Assembly (NCBI GenBank): GCA_019614645.1 | Contig: JABWDB010000003.1 | Span: 23,149,001 to 23,213,000 of the forward strand | DNA length: 64,000 bases | Source: Stratiolaelaps scimitus | Lineage: Eukaryota > Arthropoda > Arachnida > Mesostigmata > Laelapidae | Direction: 5' to 3' | In this document: positions 53,401-64,000 of the stretch, one piece after another | How the letters are laid out: each line of letters opens with the position of its first letter | How positions within the stretch are numbered: position 1 is the first letter of the stretch | Position numbers and translations under genes: made by a program | Notes under the pieces: model-generated | The model's database searches: none | The model's input: only the letters and a program-made list of their open reading frames with translations | What the model was told of the DNA's origin: nothing

Positions 53401-56045
53401 GTCTACTTTATTAGGATTAATTTTCTGGAGTGTATCATAAACGATGCCCGTGGTGCGACAAACAGTATGTCGCTGGCACCTATCCTCGTCTCGCTGACAG
53501 TTGAGATCGGCAATGCTATGATAGCCTGCAACGAGGACCCTGTGAGTGGAACTGATCCGGTTCAGACACAGTTGAAAGCACTGTTGATCGTGATCAAAAT
53601 CCAGATACCGGGGCTTAAGATTGAAGATGGCCTGATAGTCACCATTCTAGGCTTAGTCGTCAAACTCAGCGAGGCCGTGGGTGCAGCACTTAACAGTGTC
53701 GTCGAACAGCTTGGAGATCTTCAAACACAAATTTGTGGAGAGGAAGACCCTGTTCCCACAACGGTTTGTATTCTATTAGAAATATGAATTAAATATCTAT
53801 CAAGCAGATTTTTGGTCGAACTTGTACGACGTGACCACAATGTTGAAGCGCACCTTCAATTGTCGCATCGCCCTCATTTTCCGAGTTCGACTATCAGACT
53901 TGCGGAGCCCGATAGATACGTCGTGCGAGGCTGGTCATCTCGAAGGCGCGATAGTAATTTCAAACAGCTTATCGATATTCTGTTCTAGATATTCGATCTC
54001 TTTTCCACATTGCGCCACAAGACGTGTCACGACTCCAGTCCATGTTTCGTGTACCCGTTACACACGTGTCAATTGAACAGCAATGACGGGAAGATTATTA
54101 ATCTCTACGTTGTCTTACAGATTATCACAATGCTTGGTGGGCTTAGTCCTTTAATTGTGGACATTGAAGTAGTCATCTCGACTTTGACGCTCGCACCGTT
54201 AGTCAAGCAACTTAAGAAAATCGTTGCAGATCTTAAGAACGTGTAAGTAGAAAGAATGTAAACCTTGCAGCAAAAATGTGATTTGCTGCGAGGTTTACAT
54301 TCGAAACGCCGATTACTGTTAGCCTTCATGCGACCGCGTGTCCATGAATCTATACATAATCAAATAGGCACAAAGTTTATAAAAGTTAATCGACAATATT
54401 TTATATATACAGTATATGCTCTCGGCGGTTTAAGGCACATATCAATCGATACCCGTAAGGCACCTCTCTATGTAGCCATATCGCTAACTGGGATGACTTT
54501 GGGAGAGGCCAACAGATGCTCCAGCAGATGTTCATTACCATATAGGTTAATAGTAACTAGGCTCAGGCTTTCCTCAACTGGGTAACCTGTGCTGGTTCTT
54601 CCCCCTCCCCCGATACATGAAGCAACCCCATGATAAGCCGATCTTGTGCACACAGTGAAAAACGTGTGCAAACTTTTGTCTGGTCAGACCAGACAGTTTA
54701 AGCTTAGCAAAAACTCGTGGAACCCGGCTCTTTCCATAACAACTTGTTGGCGTGTCTCTTGGCTTCGTTGGAACCGCCTAAAGGTCGATATTATTGTCAC
54801 CTTAGGAATCACCTGTGCAAAAACACTGGTGGAAGCCGATCAATGCCAAACACGATGGGCCTTTATGCCTCCAATTTCACAATTACACAGCTGCACCCTC
54901 GCGCCAGGCAGTCGATTTTACGGGCCTGGCAAATGCAGTATGCCAGGTAGGAAAGCCACAGTAGTCATAGGAGACTAAGGCACCCGGCTATAGAACACTA
55001 ACCGGAACAGTACACACCTTGCCCAGAGACCGACGTAATGCCAAGCGTGCCGACTCTGGGGAAGAGATACACTCTCAGCAGAGGATGGTTTTAGCAGGCA
55101 GAGGCGTTTTGTCATCCACGTCAACCTCCCTGCACTGGATCGGCCCACTTTCATGGAGATTGGAACCTGTCTCTGGTGGTAACCGTGCGTTGGAAGAAAA
55201 TTTCCTTCTCTAAAAAAAAAAAAAAAGTAGGGAAATATAGACCTCGCGTTACCCCACTAATACGCACCCATATTCTCAGTGCAGTGCAATGATCGTGTTT
55301 CGTTGCTCACCTCCATCGTCTATGGCATCTGACATGTCGCCTATGTTCGAAGTGACGTGCTCAGATGAGCGAACTAGGCCAGAGCATACATGGGTCCAGT
55401 ATGCAGGTTTCCATGGTAATATACGATAAGACGAAGCATATTGAGTAAATGTGTGCTGCTTAACATTGCGTTTGTTTGTGTTTATGTGTGTGTCTAATTC
55501 TGCTCCTCAGATTGAGCTGCTTGCCAAGCATAACTAAGACCGACCTTGTAGTACGGCTGCGCATCATCGTGGATTTAATCGTGATTCTATTGGAGAAACT
55601 ACCAAAAATGGAAGGACTGGATAAATGCCAGATCGACACGATCGACTCACTGCTTAAGGCAGTGTTTGGACTCCTTCGGTCTGTGCTTACAGCTCTAGCA
55701 CATTCTGCCAACAATATTTTAGGCAACTTACTGAAAGGCTACTGTGTGTGTTGGGGTGCTATTTTGGGCGGCAGTTTGGGAAGTACAGGCATCCTTTGGA
55801 ATCCAGCCGGTGGCCTTATATTTTCTATCACAGTGGGGGTCGGAGGACTCGTCGGCGGTGTTCTCGTAGTCGTTGGAGGGATCGTTGAAGGGGTCGTTGG
55901 AGCAGTCGGGGGTTTGTTAAGCGGTCTTTTAAATGCTCTATTCCCAAAACCCAGCACTGGTGGCACCCCCACCACAAAGCCTGTCCCGACGGGCTCTGGA
56001 TGCAGAGGTCTCCTTTCGGGTTTACTTTGTAAACTACTTGGCTAA
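50421..56045 (+). CDS. Secreted modular Cys- and hydrophobic-rich protein, 7 exons, 586 aa (unrecognised)
   Basis: Exons are 50421-50475, 50714-50882, 51255-51642, 51933-52075, 53415-53763, 54121-54242 and 55511-56045, all GT-AG with matching phases. MAFLALLAAFAAFFAGPYG is a clean signal peptide. The next exon is polar, with five N-glycosylation sequons (NCS, NET, NTT, NST, NIT). The rest alternates amphipathic, Leu/Ile/Val-rich segments with scattered cysteines (CETILNEC, ECIINDARG, SQCPE, TQICGEED). The last exon turns into a Gly/Val-rich hydrophobic stretch (VGVGGLVGGVLVVVGGIVEG), a Pro/Thr linker (TGGTPTTKPVPTGSGC) and ends GLLSGLLCKLLG. Exon phases repeat as 2-then-0 pairs, suggesting three copies of a two-exon module. 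Role unknown: a secreted structural, lipid-binding or host-interacting protein are all possible, and I see no catalytic motif. AATAAA at 56731 would close the transcript. Confidence 0.8.
50563..50628 (+). mobile_element. Degenerate tRNA-like SINE head in intron 1
   Basis: It shares GACGGCTACGT with the head at 58469 and has a decayed B box (GGCTCGAGCACG) at the expected distance. The copy is weak, and no tail was recognised. Confidence 0.35.
50714..50882 (+). CDS. Secreted protein exon 2: glycosylation-rich segment
   Basis: It encodes VIMATDPPPTTTLNKCNCSI and KINETLTALKQINTTTGMNS through ICANITV. Phase 2, donor GTGAGT. Confidence 0.8.
51255..51642 (+). CDS. Secreted protein exon 3
   Basis: 129 codons, including TCDYEADPLIIAMNGLSVSL, NCETILNECLGPLTALVFAV and GVGTVVKGLLGGISSLVIGL, ending SQCPE. 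Phase 0, donor GTAAGT. Confidence 0.83.
51933..52075 (+). CDS. Secreted protein exon 4
   Basis: It encodes IPQPVIDACPGLIKSLTDII, PKLEAAYKDRATDV and AIKCVIKYIKA. Phase 2, donor GTGAGT. Confidence 0.8.
52076..53414. other. Intron 4 of the secreted-protein gene
   Basis: 1.3 kb. It has a CA run near 52376-52391 and a GTAAGT-flanked open block that does not fit the phase. No other feature was seen. Confidence 0.75.
53415..53763 (+). CDS. Secreted protein exon 5
   Basis: It completes Leu, then encodes INFLECIINDARGATNSMSL, TVEIGNAMIACNEDPVSG and GLVVKLSEAVGAALNSVVEQ, ending ICGEEDPVPTT. Phase 0, donor GTTTGT. Confidence 0.82.
54121..54242 (+). CDS. Secreted protein exon 6
   Basis: It encodes IITMLGGLSPLIVDIEVVIS and TLTLAPLVKQLKKIVADLKN. 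Phase 2, donor GTAAGT. Confidence 0.8.
54243..55510. other. Intron 6 of the secreted-protein gene
   Basis: It contains a GC-richer segment ending in an A15 run at 55212-55226 (retroposon-like). No exon was supported. Confidence 0.75.
54950..55226 (+). mobile_element. A-tailed retroposon-like segment in intron 6
   Basis: A GC-rich segment (for example AACCTGTCTCTGGTGGTAAC) ends TTCCTTCTCT followed by 15 A. The 5' limit is uncertain and no coding part was recognised. A poly(A) end suggests retroposition in the sense direction of the host gene. Confidence 0.35.
55511..56045 (+). CDS. Secreted protein exon 7 (terminal)
   Basis: It completes Val, then encodes LSCLPSITKTDLVVRLRIIV, KMEGLDKCQIDTIDSLLKA and LLKGYCVCWGAILGG, then the Gly/Val-rich hydrophobic stretch and the Pro/Thr linker, ending CKLLG and a TAA stop. 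Confidence 0.85.
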
Positions 56046-56730
56046 GTGGGAGAGATAGGGAGAGAAAGAGAGTACGCTTATCTCTTCTTTCCCGAGGTGT
56101 CTCACGTTGTGCACTTCGGTGCTGATTGAGCTCGCATGAGTGTACACACGGAGATAATTCGTTTGCAAACTCGGTCTGGTTTTGGTTTCCCTCGAAATTA
56201 GTGGAGCATTCAATAAGCGATGCGGAAGACGTAGCATACCATATATTCGCTAACCTGTTGTAACCTGATTGTTGTCGGGTAAAATATGTACAATGTTATA
56301 CCACACTCCCTGTTACGGCGCAGCCGTGTGTATCTATACCAGCGATCTGATATAATCACTTGTATAGATACGCACTTGGCTAAGACTGCGATCACAATCG
56401 ACGTCCGCTGCGAGACCGAATTGAATGATCAATCGTGCGTGGTTCAATCGTGACCGTGTTTTCTTGCATTGCAAAAACGACCTAATCAGATTGTCGTATT
56501 AAGCGAATAGCAGCCACCGCGCATTATGGCACACTATCTAGCCGCGAGAGTTCCGTCAGATCTGTGCTGTCGGACACCGATGCGATCAACAATGCGATGC
56601 ACAATCATTCTATTCGAGCCTAATCGTAGGCTCATCTAGCATCGTCGAGATTCGAGCAACTCGTTAATTCGGTTCGATCATTAGCAACGGCCGGAGCCGG
56701 ACAGAGCGTAAGATAAGCATTGTCGCTTGT

Positions 56731-56736
56731 AATAAA
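56731..56736 (+). terminator. Polyadenylation signal candidate of the secreted-protein gene
   Basis: AATAAA lies 685 bp after the stop codon. A second AATAAA follows at about 56828. Either could end the transcript. Confidence 0.4.
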
Positions 56737-56899
56737 CACCACTAAATACAGTCATGTTCGATTTTATCTTCACTCTTGTCTGCACGACTCATCGAACGCA
56801 CTGTATTTATTCTGTTGGCGAACTGTGAATAAAAATTGATATTTTGATCTACTTATCTGTGTGTATTTTGTAACTCTATACTCAGTCGAAGGCATTCGA

Positions 56900-58460
56900 G
56901 AAGGGCATATCATACGGAGGCTGAGTGTCCCTTCTGTTTACTGAGACAGCCCACATAGGGTGTCAAGGCGAGTCGGGTGCTAATCGACCCGGTTAGGTGC
57001 GAACTGCGGGTAGCCAATCGTGGGAAATGCATCCCGTGTTCAGCTGTTCGATTTATTGGACACGCGCGATATTGCTTATTGCAAAATATGATCGAAATCT
57101 TTAACTCCCTTCATTTGTTGACGTTAATGATAGATTCATATCAGCCCTGCATTGGCAGAGAGACTTCTTACGAACTCTGCCAGTGACAGTAACTCATTCG
57201 TCAAATATTGTACGGCCCCATTTGCACTTAAAAGCTAGAGATTCAAGTATTCAAGTAAAAGCTAGAGATTCAAGTAGTGCTGGTGTTCGCCAAAATCAGT
57301 TCGCAACGAAATTCGACTAAGTACCTCGGGGCTGGGCTAACCAATCGCAATGTCAGCGCCTTGCGTCAACTTCGGTGTTATTATATATTGGACATAAGCA
57401 TTGAATCATCGCAACGATAGGACGAAGATAGACTATTCAGCGGCCCATGTCAGAATGTCTGCAGAGGTTCCCTCGGAGGCCGCCATTTCGCTAGAGGATG
57501 AACGAGGTCACCGTCTTGCAACAATGGAGATTCATTCCAAATTATCTCTCGCCTCGTTGAGGATGCAAGTCTCTACGACGATTGTGTCGCCAGCTGCGTG
57601 AGAATAATAAGTATTTCTACTAATATTGCCCAGTCGTGTGGAGACCTTATCTTAGCAAGCATATCGACGAGTTGGGTAGATTATATGTAGTACAAGCCAG
57701 GTTCCTTCGTCGACTTGACACGCGTGCCAATATCCCGAAGGGATATTGTCACAAAGTGGCGTCAATTAGCGAGATACATGATTCTACTGACGTCACCATG
57801 TATAAGAGCCTCAATCATAATATATAGTACTATTGTTGCGATCTTGAATATTATCTTTAATCTTTTTTTGAGAGGAGGAAATTTTCTTCAAACGCACGGA
57901 CACCGCCAGAGATATTTCAATTTTCATGAAAGTGGGCCGATCCAGTTCAGAGTCGACGTGGATGACAAAACGCCTCTGCCTGCAAAAGCCACCATCCTCT
58001 GCTGAGAGTCTATCTCTCTTCCCTAGTATTCAAGAAACGCGGATGGTTACCATTCGAGAACTCGCTGAACTTGAGGTTGCCGTAACCACTGTTCTCATTC
58101 AGCGTTACACACACCTGGAATGAAAGGGAAGCTGATTGGTGGACTCTTTTGACTTTCCATGCTATGCTGTTGTGGGATGTTCGACGATTCTATCGACGTT
58201 GAGCTTCTGAAACAAGGAGACAATAGCAACACGGCTGTGTACTGTGTGCAAATATATTAAAGTCAAGAAAAACTGAACAGAACACGTCCACGGCTCGTCA
58301 ACAAAAAGGGGTGGCGTTTTTCCACGTTCTCATGTGTGAGTTTAAGCAGCACAGGAAATACGTGACTTTGGTTGGGAACTTCTTGAATTGGCTACTCTTC
58401 CTCCTCCCCTGGTCGAATCGATGACGAACTATACTGGTAGAAAAATAATCAGCTGTTCCA
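56900..58460. other. Non-coding stretch
   Basis: No recognisable gene. Short frames near 57401-57601 and 57926-58123 have no known content. It contains a 27-bp tandem duplication at 57230-57278. Confidence 0.5.
57230..57278. repeat. Tandem duplication, 27-bp unit
   Basis: AAAAGCTAGAGATTCAAGTA occurs at 57230 and 57257 in direct tandem. Confidence 0.85.
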
Positions 58461-58468
58461 GTGATCTC

Positions 58469-58580
58469 CGCGCGGTGGCTCGGACGGCTACGTCTTTGGC
58501 TGTCAAAAGCCGGAGGCTACAGGTTCGAGTGCCGCGATTTGAATAAAAGGTTCTAGTGCGTTGTATTGATGTCGAAAACC
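58469..58580 (+). mobile_element. tRNA-derived SINE head
   Basis: CGCGGTGGCTCGGACGGCTA resembles a tRNA D-arm and A box, and AGGTTCGAGTGCCG resembles the B box. The spacing is tRNA-like but there is no convincing cloverleaf. The head closely matches the minus-strand copy at 59140-59222. The 3' end is uncertain. Confidence 0.55.
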
Positions 58581-59083
58581 AGGTCATCTTAATTTTTGCC
58601 TCAAAAAATGAAAAAAATCTATAATTCTGGCATAATCTATCTAGGCATGATCAATTAGAACTTAGGGGAAAAGGTTGTCACGAGCGATGGTAACCACCTC
58701 GACGCTTGCGGTGAGCGAAATTATTCTCCAACTCACGGTGCGATCCAGATACGAAAAAAATTGACACAATTTTACCAACGACCCTATGATTATTAGTCAC
58801 TGAAGTTTTTTCTAACATCAGACCTTCAACAAAGAGTTGTTTCTCAGTTATTTTTCATTTCGTCTCGCTTTTGCTGCGTAAAATGTCATTCATCGAAAAT
58901 GTTCTAAAGCCACAAAATGTATAGCATCGACAAATCCGGTCATTGAATAGTTCGACAGATGCTAGATTCAACAGCACTTGACTAAATGGTTTCTGACTAA
59001 CCTGGATAGACGATGTTGATTGTTCGCATATAATCAAATACAATTGTAGAATATGATCAGTTTTAAGCCGTCTCAAAGTAAAC

Positions 59084-59222
59084 AGTAAAGGTTTATTGGT
59101 TTATTAAAGGAGCTGCAATTTCTCATTATGTGTCATCACGCAGCGGGGCTCGAACCCGCAGCTTCTAGCTTCCGATAGAGGTTTAACTTCTAGAGACCTA
59201 GCCGTCCAAGCCACCGCGCTGA
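59084..59222 (-). mobile_element. tRNA-derived SINE, head and tail both visible
   Basis: Read on the minus strand, it begins GCGCGGTGGCTTGGACGGCT, has a good B box in CGGGTTCGAGCCCCG, and ends AATTGCAGCTCCTTTAATAA then ACCAATAAACCTTTACTG. This links the tRNA-like head to the tail repeat seen at 17340 and 44871. A tRNA gene with a long variable arm is a less likely alternative, because the acceptor ends do not pair well and the tail repeats elsewhere. Confidence 0.65.
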
Positions 59223-60659
59223 CGGTGGCAGATAACAGTTGCGCTTGCATTACGCCGATCGTGGGATAGTATTGAAATTCCCGATTAAACGGATAGTAAA
59301 TTATGGAATCTGCTCAGTGACAATAATTAAAAACTTGTCGGCGTTGTTTTAAGAGCACAAACTGAAACTAGACAGATCTGCAGAATGTATACAACTATAC
59401 AATTTCTGATGTGGATTAGCGCATGTCTATTTTTTTCTACTATTTCTCAGCATCGACAAATTACTTTAGCCGCTCACATTCGACAGAAATCAAGTGCGAG
59501 TCATAACTATTTTTTTTTTACTCTATGTATTATATTTGTAGTACCCTGTGCTGCTTAGCCATGGTGCAGTTATTTTGATTGCCAATCGGTGGTGCCTCTA
59601 CCTGCGTCAACTGGTTGACCTGCTTAACCTGTCTGTGTGTTCTGCTTGAGCGTCACTGTCGATTACCTAAGATAAGCAATCGACTGTGGCGAAACTTACC
59701 ACGGATCCGAGTGCAGTTAACCAACTTCCGCAACCTCTTGAAGCTAGTTGTTATGTAAAGCCTCAAGACACTTACGAAGACGAAGAACAGCCAGCGAAGT
59801 AACCGCGAGGAACTACACCGCACTAAGAATACATTTGGTGCAATGCCGATGACTGTGGAAGAACCCGCCCGCCGGGGACTCGTGTTTCCAAAGCAGCTAC
59901 TTTGTGAGACATTTATTTACTATTGGAGTCCCCTTAAAATCTCGTCGCAGGAGAGTTCTGTTATAATTTGTATATTATCGTAAGTGTATTTATTAAATCT
60001 AGTTTCTATCTCCTAAACGCCATATCGCTGTGGACTTAACATACAAAGATTCACACAGGGAACATCTTGGATGAAGGATAGCAGTTAACTTATTTGCGTC
60101 TTCTTTAAGATGACAACGATACATGCACAGAAATACTACATTGACACAAGTTACCCACTTACCAACTTGTGTACCGGTATCATGTTTTTTGTCTGTATGG
60201 CACGCCCTTCTCTTACATGTTCATATATTCCCGAGTCACTGTTGGCTGTTACAGATGTACATGACTGTTGACCCGCTGGGCTCACCTTGTGGCCAATCTT
60301 TTCGTCTAGCTCTGTGTCGTCTCGGCGGCAAATGACGCTATCGGAGCAAATAGCAAGGTTAATCGTTGGCTTCCATCTTTCTTTCAGATATCCCCACCAT
60401 TTTCGTGCACAGATCCAACTGCGGTTTTCTTCACTGGGCAAAAACGAGTGGAAGTTTGTGCTGGCCCGCTGTTGTTTTGTTGTTCCTCGGCCCGTCCACA
60501 AGGACATACAGGGCCGGTTGGTTGAATAACGCGTGTTACGGGCTGTAATACACCGGTCCAGCATCGTATTCGAATAGCACACAACTGGCCACTGGCATCA
60601 CTGTAATCTGGTAGATCTTAACCACCAGCAGCATATTCCATACATACATACCCACATAG
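59223..60659. other. Non-coding stretch
   Basis: No gene was supported. A 143-codon minus-strand frame at 60151-60582 has no recognisable content and no clean splice context. Confidence 0.45.
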
Positions 60660-61200
60660 AGGCGTACGGAATCAGTTCAGCTAGAACGATGCATATATAG
60701 TCTTTCTTCTGTCAGCGAACAGGGATCCGCGTCCCATAGCGGCCCGGCGTCGTCCGGCCGCAGCCAGGCCGAACTTGGACAAAGGGGTCGCATGCTGCCT
60801 CCTTGTCGACGTTCCGCGAAGACGTCTGACTGCGAATGACGTCTACGTCGGTAAAGGCGGCGCAACGGCGGATTCGTCTATTTCGTAGTTGGCAGTCGCA
60901 ACGTCTTCAAGAATTTTGTTCTACATCATCGCATGGGTCGTATTGCTGCTCCCGCTGCGGCTGCTGGCGTTAGCTGCTTGTCTCAGTGTGTGTTTGTTTG
61001 TATGCGTGTGCTGCAGATGAGGCGTCATCGGTGGTGTACCCCGCAACCCCGCGGCCTCACATACTACTCCGCACCATTCTCTCGTCTTCAGTATAGTTCG
61101 CATATGATGCGCGCCCGTCTACAGGTTGGCGTGCGTTGCTCGTTCAGATGTGCGCAGCGGACAGGCGACGGGTTCGACGGCGACCCTTGTCTCTAGATTC
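60660..61200. promoter_or_regulatory. CpG-rich block, candidate promoter or first exon of an unseen gene
   Basis: Marked CpG enrichment (for example AGCGGCCCGGCGTCGTCCGG) stands out against AT-rich flanks and resembles the leader at the window start. Orientation is undetermined, and no open frame has a known product. Confidence 0.3.
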
Positions 61201-62239
61201 TGGTCACGCCTCGTCTTCGAATGCTACCGGATGCACCATGTGTCGGCCAGAGAAATCATACGCAGACGTAATCTATAATACAAGATATTCAGTTATCGTT
61301 GATCGTTGAGGATCATCGTGGACTGATCTTGGTGCGAGGCTGATCGCATTAGACGGCGGCACGGTCGTACCAATTCGTTGGAATTACCTTTGTCATTACC
61401 ATTAGTAGTATCAACCAGAGTGGGTCAAAGAGGATTGTTGATGTAATATTAAAGTTGTCCAACCCATTGGCATGGTAGCAGGATAGGCGAGTTAGCAGAT
61501 TCACTCCAGAACCAGAGGATTTTAGATTTCAGAGGCTGTTTCCGTCCACAGCTAACGCCACCAGTCTGGCCCACAACGATAGGATTTAAAATCCTGGCGA
61601 AAACCATGCATGTGATGAACAGTATTCCCTCTCTCTTACAAAAAAAAAAAATCCCCGGCTTCGTATAGGGGTGCCAGAGAGAATTCGATTATTGCTGCAC
61701 TGTGGCTACTTATAATGTAGTGTTGTACACCCGAAGTGTTCTTTCACTGCCATTTTTAGTGCCAATTTGCTTAGAGGCGAAAGTAAGGAGTGTCTGTCTT
61801 CCATGTTCATAGCTGTACTTGTGTAGGCAGTTAAATTGCCAAACCCTCGGGTACATTCACTAATTAGTCAGCGGCAATGGATCATCTTTTTTTAGCATCG
61901 CATGCGACGGTCCAGCTGCTACTCCTTATGCACTTTCTTCCAGAAAAGGCTACACGGTATAGAGAAAATACACTCACTCCGTGTTACATTCAGAATTTAC
62001 GTCGAAGAGTGACACGAACTAAGTGAATCAGTAAAAAGCAGACTTTATTCTTTGGGGTAAATTGTCGTCCCGGCTCGTACTGAAAAATTTGGGGCTATGA
62101 TACGCATCCTATGGTTGCATCTAGATACCAGAAACAATGATTTGGCGTAATTGTAGTTGATCCAGCAGATAGGTGCACATAAACCTGAACATGCTTTGAT
62201 TTTGTCTTCATACATAAACGATATCATATGAAATTCAAA
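61201..62239. other. Non-coding stretch
   Basis: No gene was seen. An A12 run at 61640-61651 preceded by CTCTCTCTTAC may mark a decayed retroposon 3' end. Confidence 0.45.
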
Positions 62240-62640
62240 TACTTTTTTATTAGCCAAGGGAGAGGGTTACAATATTTACAATATTGTATACATTTATTGT
62301 CATCACTGTCAATTGACATGTCGAGACACTTATTATTATTGCATTGTTAATTTTTTTAGTGTATTAAGCAGGGTCAGCTCAATCAATAATCCCCTGAATC
62401 AGCCCTAGGAACCCTCCACACAAACATATCGTTAAGGGAGAGCACTAAAACTACGTATCAAAAATAGGCCTAATATCAAACGAATCGGCGAACGGATCGG
62501 CGTGTACATCTTAGAATCGTCCGTGTAAAACTTATGGATGACACCCTCGGGAAAATCGTTCTTGTCATCGCGCACGTAAATACAGAACAGCAAGGGGTCG
62601 ACGCAGAAGCCTTGGGATCCTTCGATGGACAAGATTCACA
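62240..62640 (-). mobile_element. Truncated LINE (non-LTR retrotransposon) with reverse-transcriptase fragment
   Basis: On the minus strand, codons 62632-62480 read SIEGSQGFCVDPLLFCIYVR then VIHKFYTDDSKMYTPIRS. These correspond to the G-PQG-VL-PLLF-IYI-D and (F/Y)ADD-K-Y blocks of LINE reverse transcriptases, with the Ala of ADD changed to Thr. Downstream the strand runs to CCCTTGGCTAATAAAAAAG near 62240, like a LINE 3' end with a polyadenylation signal. It is 5'-truncated and inactive. Confidence 0.65.
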
Positions 62641-62662
62641 CGAACTGTAAGTGTCGTTAAGC

Positions 62663-62732
62663 TTAATAATTGTTTTTCGAGCTGACCCTCAGCTGTTCCC
62701 CTATGTGACAGGCCTCAGCTCTTAACCTTTTT
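62663..62732 (-). repeat. Dispersed repeat, copy 2
   Basis: The reverse complement matches 25607-25680. It abuts the LINE fragment in the same orientation, so it may be part of that element or an older insertion next to it. Confidence 0.75.
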
Positions 62733-64000
62733 TCGTCGTTTAGCTTAACATAGAAGAACCTATACATAAGGTAACTTCGCTTTTATCTGTATACAAATGC
62801 TGAAGTTTAGATATCAGTAGTGACAAGGAAAAATCGCACTAGACACAGTTGAAGTTAACCTTAGCAGTTAAACTGGAACTCAGCTCAATCGTGGCTTGTC
62901 CCAACCAGCTAGGTCTCAGTGATTGAAGTCTTCAGCAGATGTGAGAGAACAATACTTTTCTCATAGATCCGAGTGAAGATTCCTCTATAAGACTCTGTAT
63001 GTTAACACTCCGTTATTTATAAATGCTGCTATTAATAATAGCTACCCCAAAGTATTCACTCTCTCTCTATCGATAACAGCTGGTGCAAATAATATGCTCA
63101 CACGATTGAGCCTGTTGAGTCGAAAAATCAAAAACTCGATGACTCTCACAAGTGACGGACGCATCTGGTGGTGCCGACGTTTGACGAAGTTCACATCATG
63201 TCTCTCTAGTCTAAAGTGTAACTTGTGTTTACACGCACACTTCTTAAGCATAATATAATCTGTATCCCGTGTCGTTTAATAGTTGAGCAGTAGCTTATTT
63301 AGTTCCCTATGTAAACGACCATATATGAAATCCATATTCTCGCGTGTTCAGTGTCATTTTGTACGCTAACTCGTCGTCGTTTAATAACGTTTTTTCTGGA
63401 ATCGATGTCTGCAACGCACTGACATCGACTATTTGAGTGGCTCTTTAGATTAGTTCATGAGCCATATTGAAACTTCACTTTGAAGTCATCGGCGGGCAGT
63501 ATCGGCCACAAAACAGATAACATAGAAAATGAACGGTAGGAACTTAAAGAACAAGTTAGCGGAGGTTGAAGTAAAGCAACCTCAGCAGGAGCCTCATTCT
63601 CATCCTTAAACGACCTACGAGAAGGACTAATATCGATTCACCTTATGGGACATCTTCTGTATGAATAAGCTTTAGCGACTTATACTGCAGCAGCTTCCTC
63701 CCAACATCAAATACATATGCGTTCACCACATTCAGTGCAACCGCGCGCAACCACTAACGCATGTGATCATACGTAAAACATTACTCTCCTTCATTACAAA
63801 TTAGCCTAAACCACAGTTCTTATTTACCAGCGATCCATCTTAGGGTACGCCTTCTCAGTCAGATCGGAGACGTGCTTCGTCGTAACACCCCGAAACGGGT
63901 ATCTATCGCGACACCGTAGCCCGTATTATTTTATTCCTTATTTATCGCTGGCGGAAGGGAAGGTCGTCGGAAATACACGGACTGCACACCAATGAGGAAT
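62733..64000. other. Non-coding window end
   Basis: No gene was supported. A short stretch near 63680-63725 reads LQQLPPNIKYI, reminiscent of LTR-retrotransposon Gag, but stops interrupt it. Confidence 0.4.

Noticed and set aside
59140..59222. Genuine tRNA gene on the minus strand
   Set aside because: The B box is good, but the acceptor ends do not pair convincingly and the sequence continues into a repeated tail. A SINE explains it better.
60151..60582. 143-codon minus-strand open frame
   Set aside because: No recognisable motif, no matching splice sites, and open frames on the opposite strand over the same DNA. Probably chance.
63655..63760. LQQLPPNIKYI segment suggesting an LTR-element Gag
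   Set aside because: Only about 12 residues fit, with in-frame stops on both sides. Too weak to call.

Overview
This is a eukaryotic, intron-rich window from an animal, most likely an arthropod and plausibly a mite or other chelicerate. The reasoning: introns are GT-AG and range from a few hundred bp to several kb, the three recognisable proteins are animal orthologs, (TA)n microsatellites are extremely dense in the non-coding DNA, and relics of LTR, LINE and tRNA-derived SINE elements are scattered throughout. The taxon is an inference; no rRNA or mitochondrial marker is present.

Layout. 1-1283 is a CpG-rich, trinucleotide-repeat-rich leader ending in a good splice donor, probably the 5' UTR exon of the first gene. 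7543-13908 (+) encodes MO25/CAB39, the scaffold that activates the LKB1 kinase, in seven coding exons, with a possible 36-nt optional microexon. A Gln-rich open frame behind a strong splice acceptor (14236-14571) follows it. 23091-33901 (+) is a complete 14-exon EXTL3/botv gene (heparan sulfate glycosyltransferase, 893 aa). Its 4.3-kb intron 11 carries, on the other strand, an intronless ORF for a small membrane protein ending in a PPxY motif. 38159-43313 (-) is a complete 7-exon TTLL1 tubulin glutamylase (396 aa), convergent with EXTL3. 50421-56045 (+) is a 7-exon gene for a 586-aa secreted, Cys- and hydrophobic-rich protein that I do not recognise. It appears to be built from three two-exon modules and has a TATA box about 120 bp upstream of its start codon. 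56.1-64 kb has no gene I can identify.

The genes do not form a pathway. CAB39, EXTL3 and TTLL1 are conserved household or cell-biology genes with independent roles (LKB1 signalling, heparan sulfate chain initiation, microtubule glutamylation). The best candidate for something undescribed is the modular secreted protein. Next come the nested PPxY protein and the Gln-rich exon. All exon junctions were assigned by reading frame, phase and GT-AG sites, supported by family alignment from general knowledge for the three conserved genes. The secreted gene's junctions rest on phase and splice sites only.
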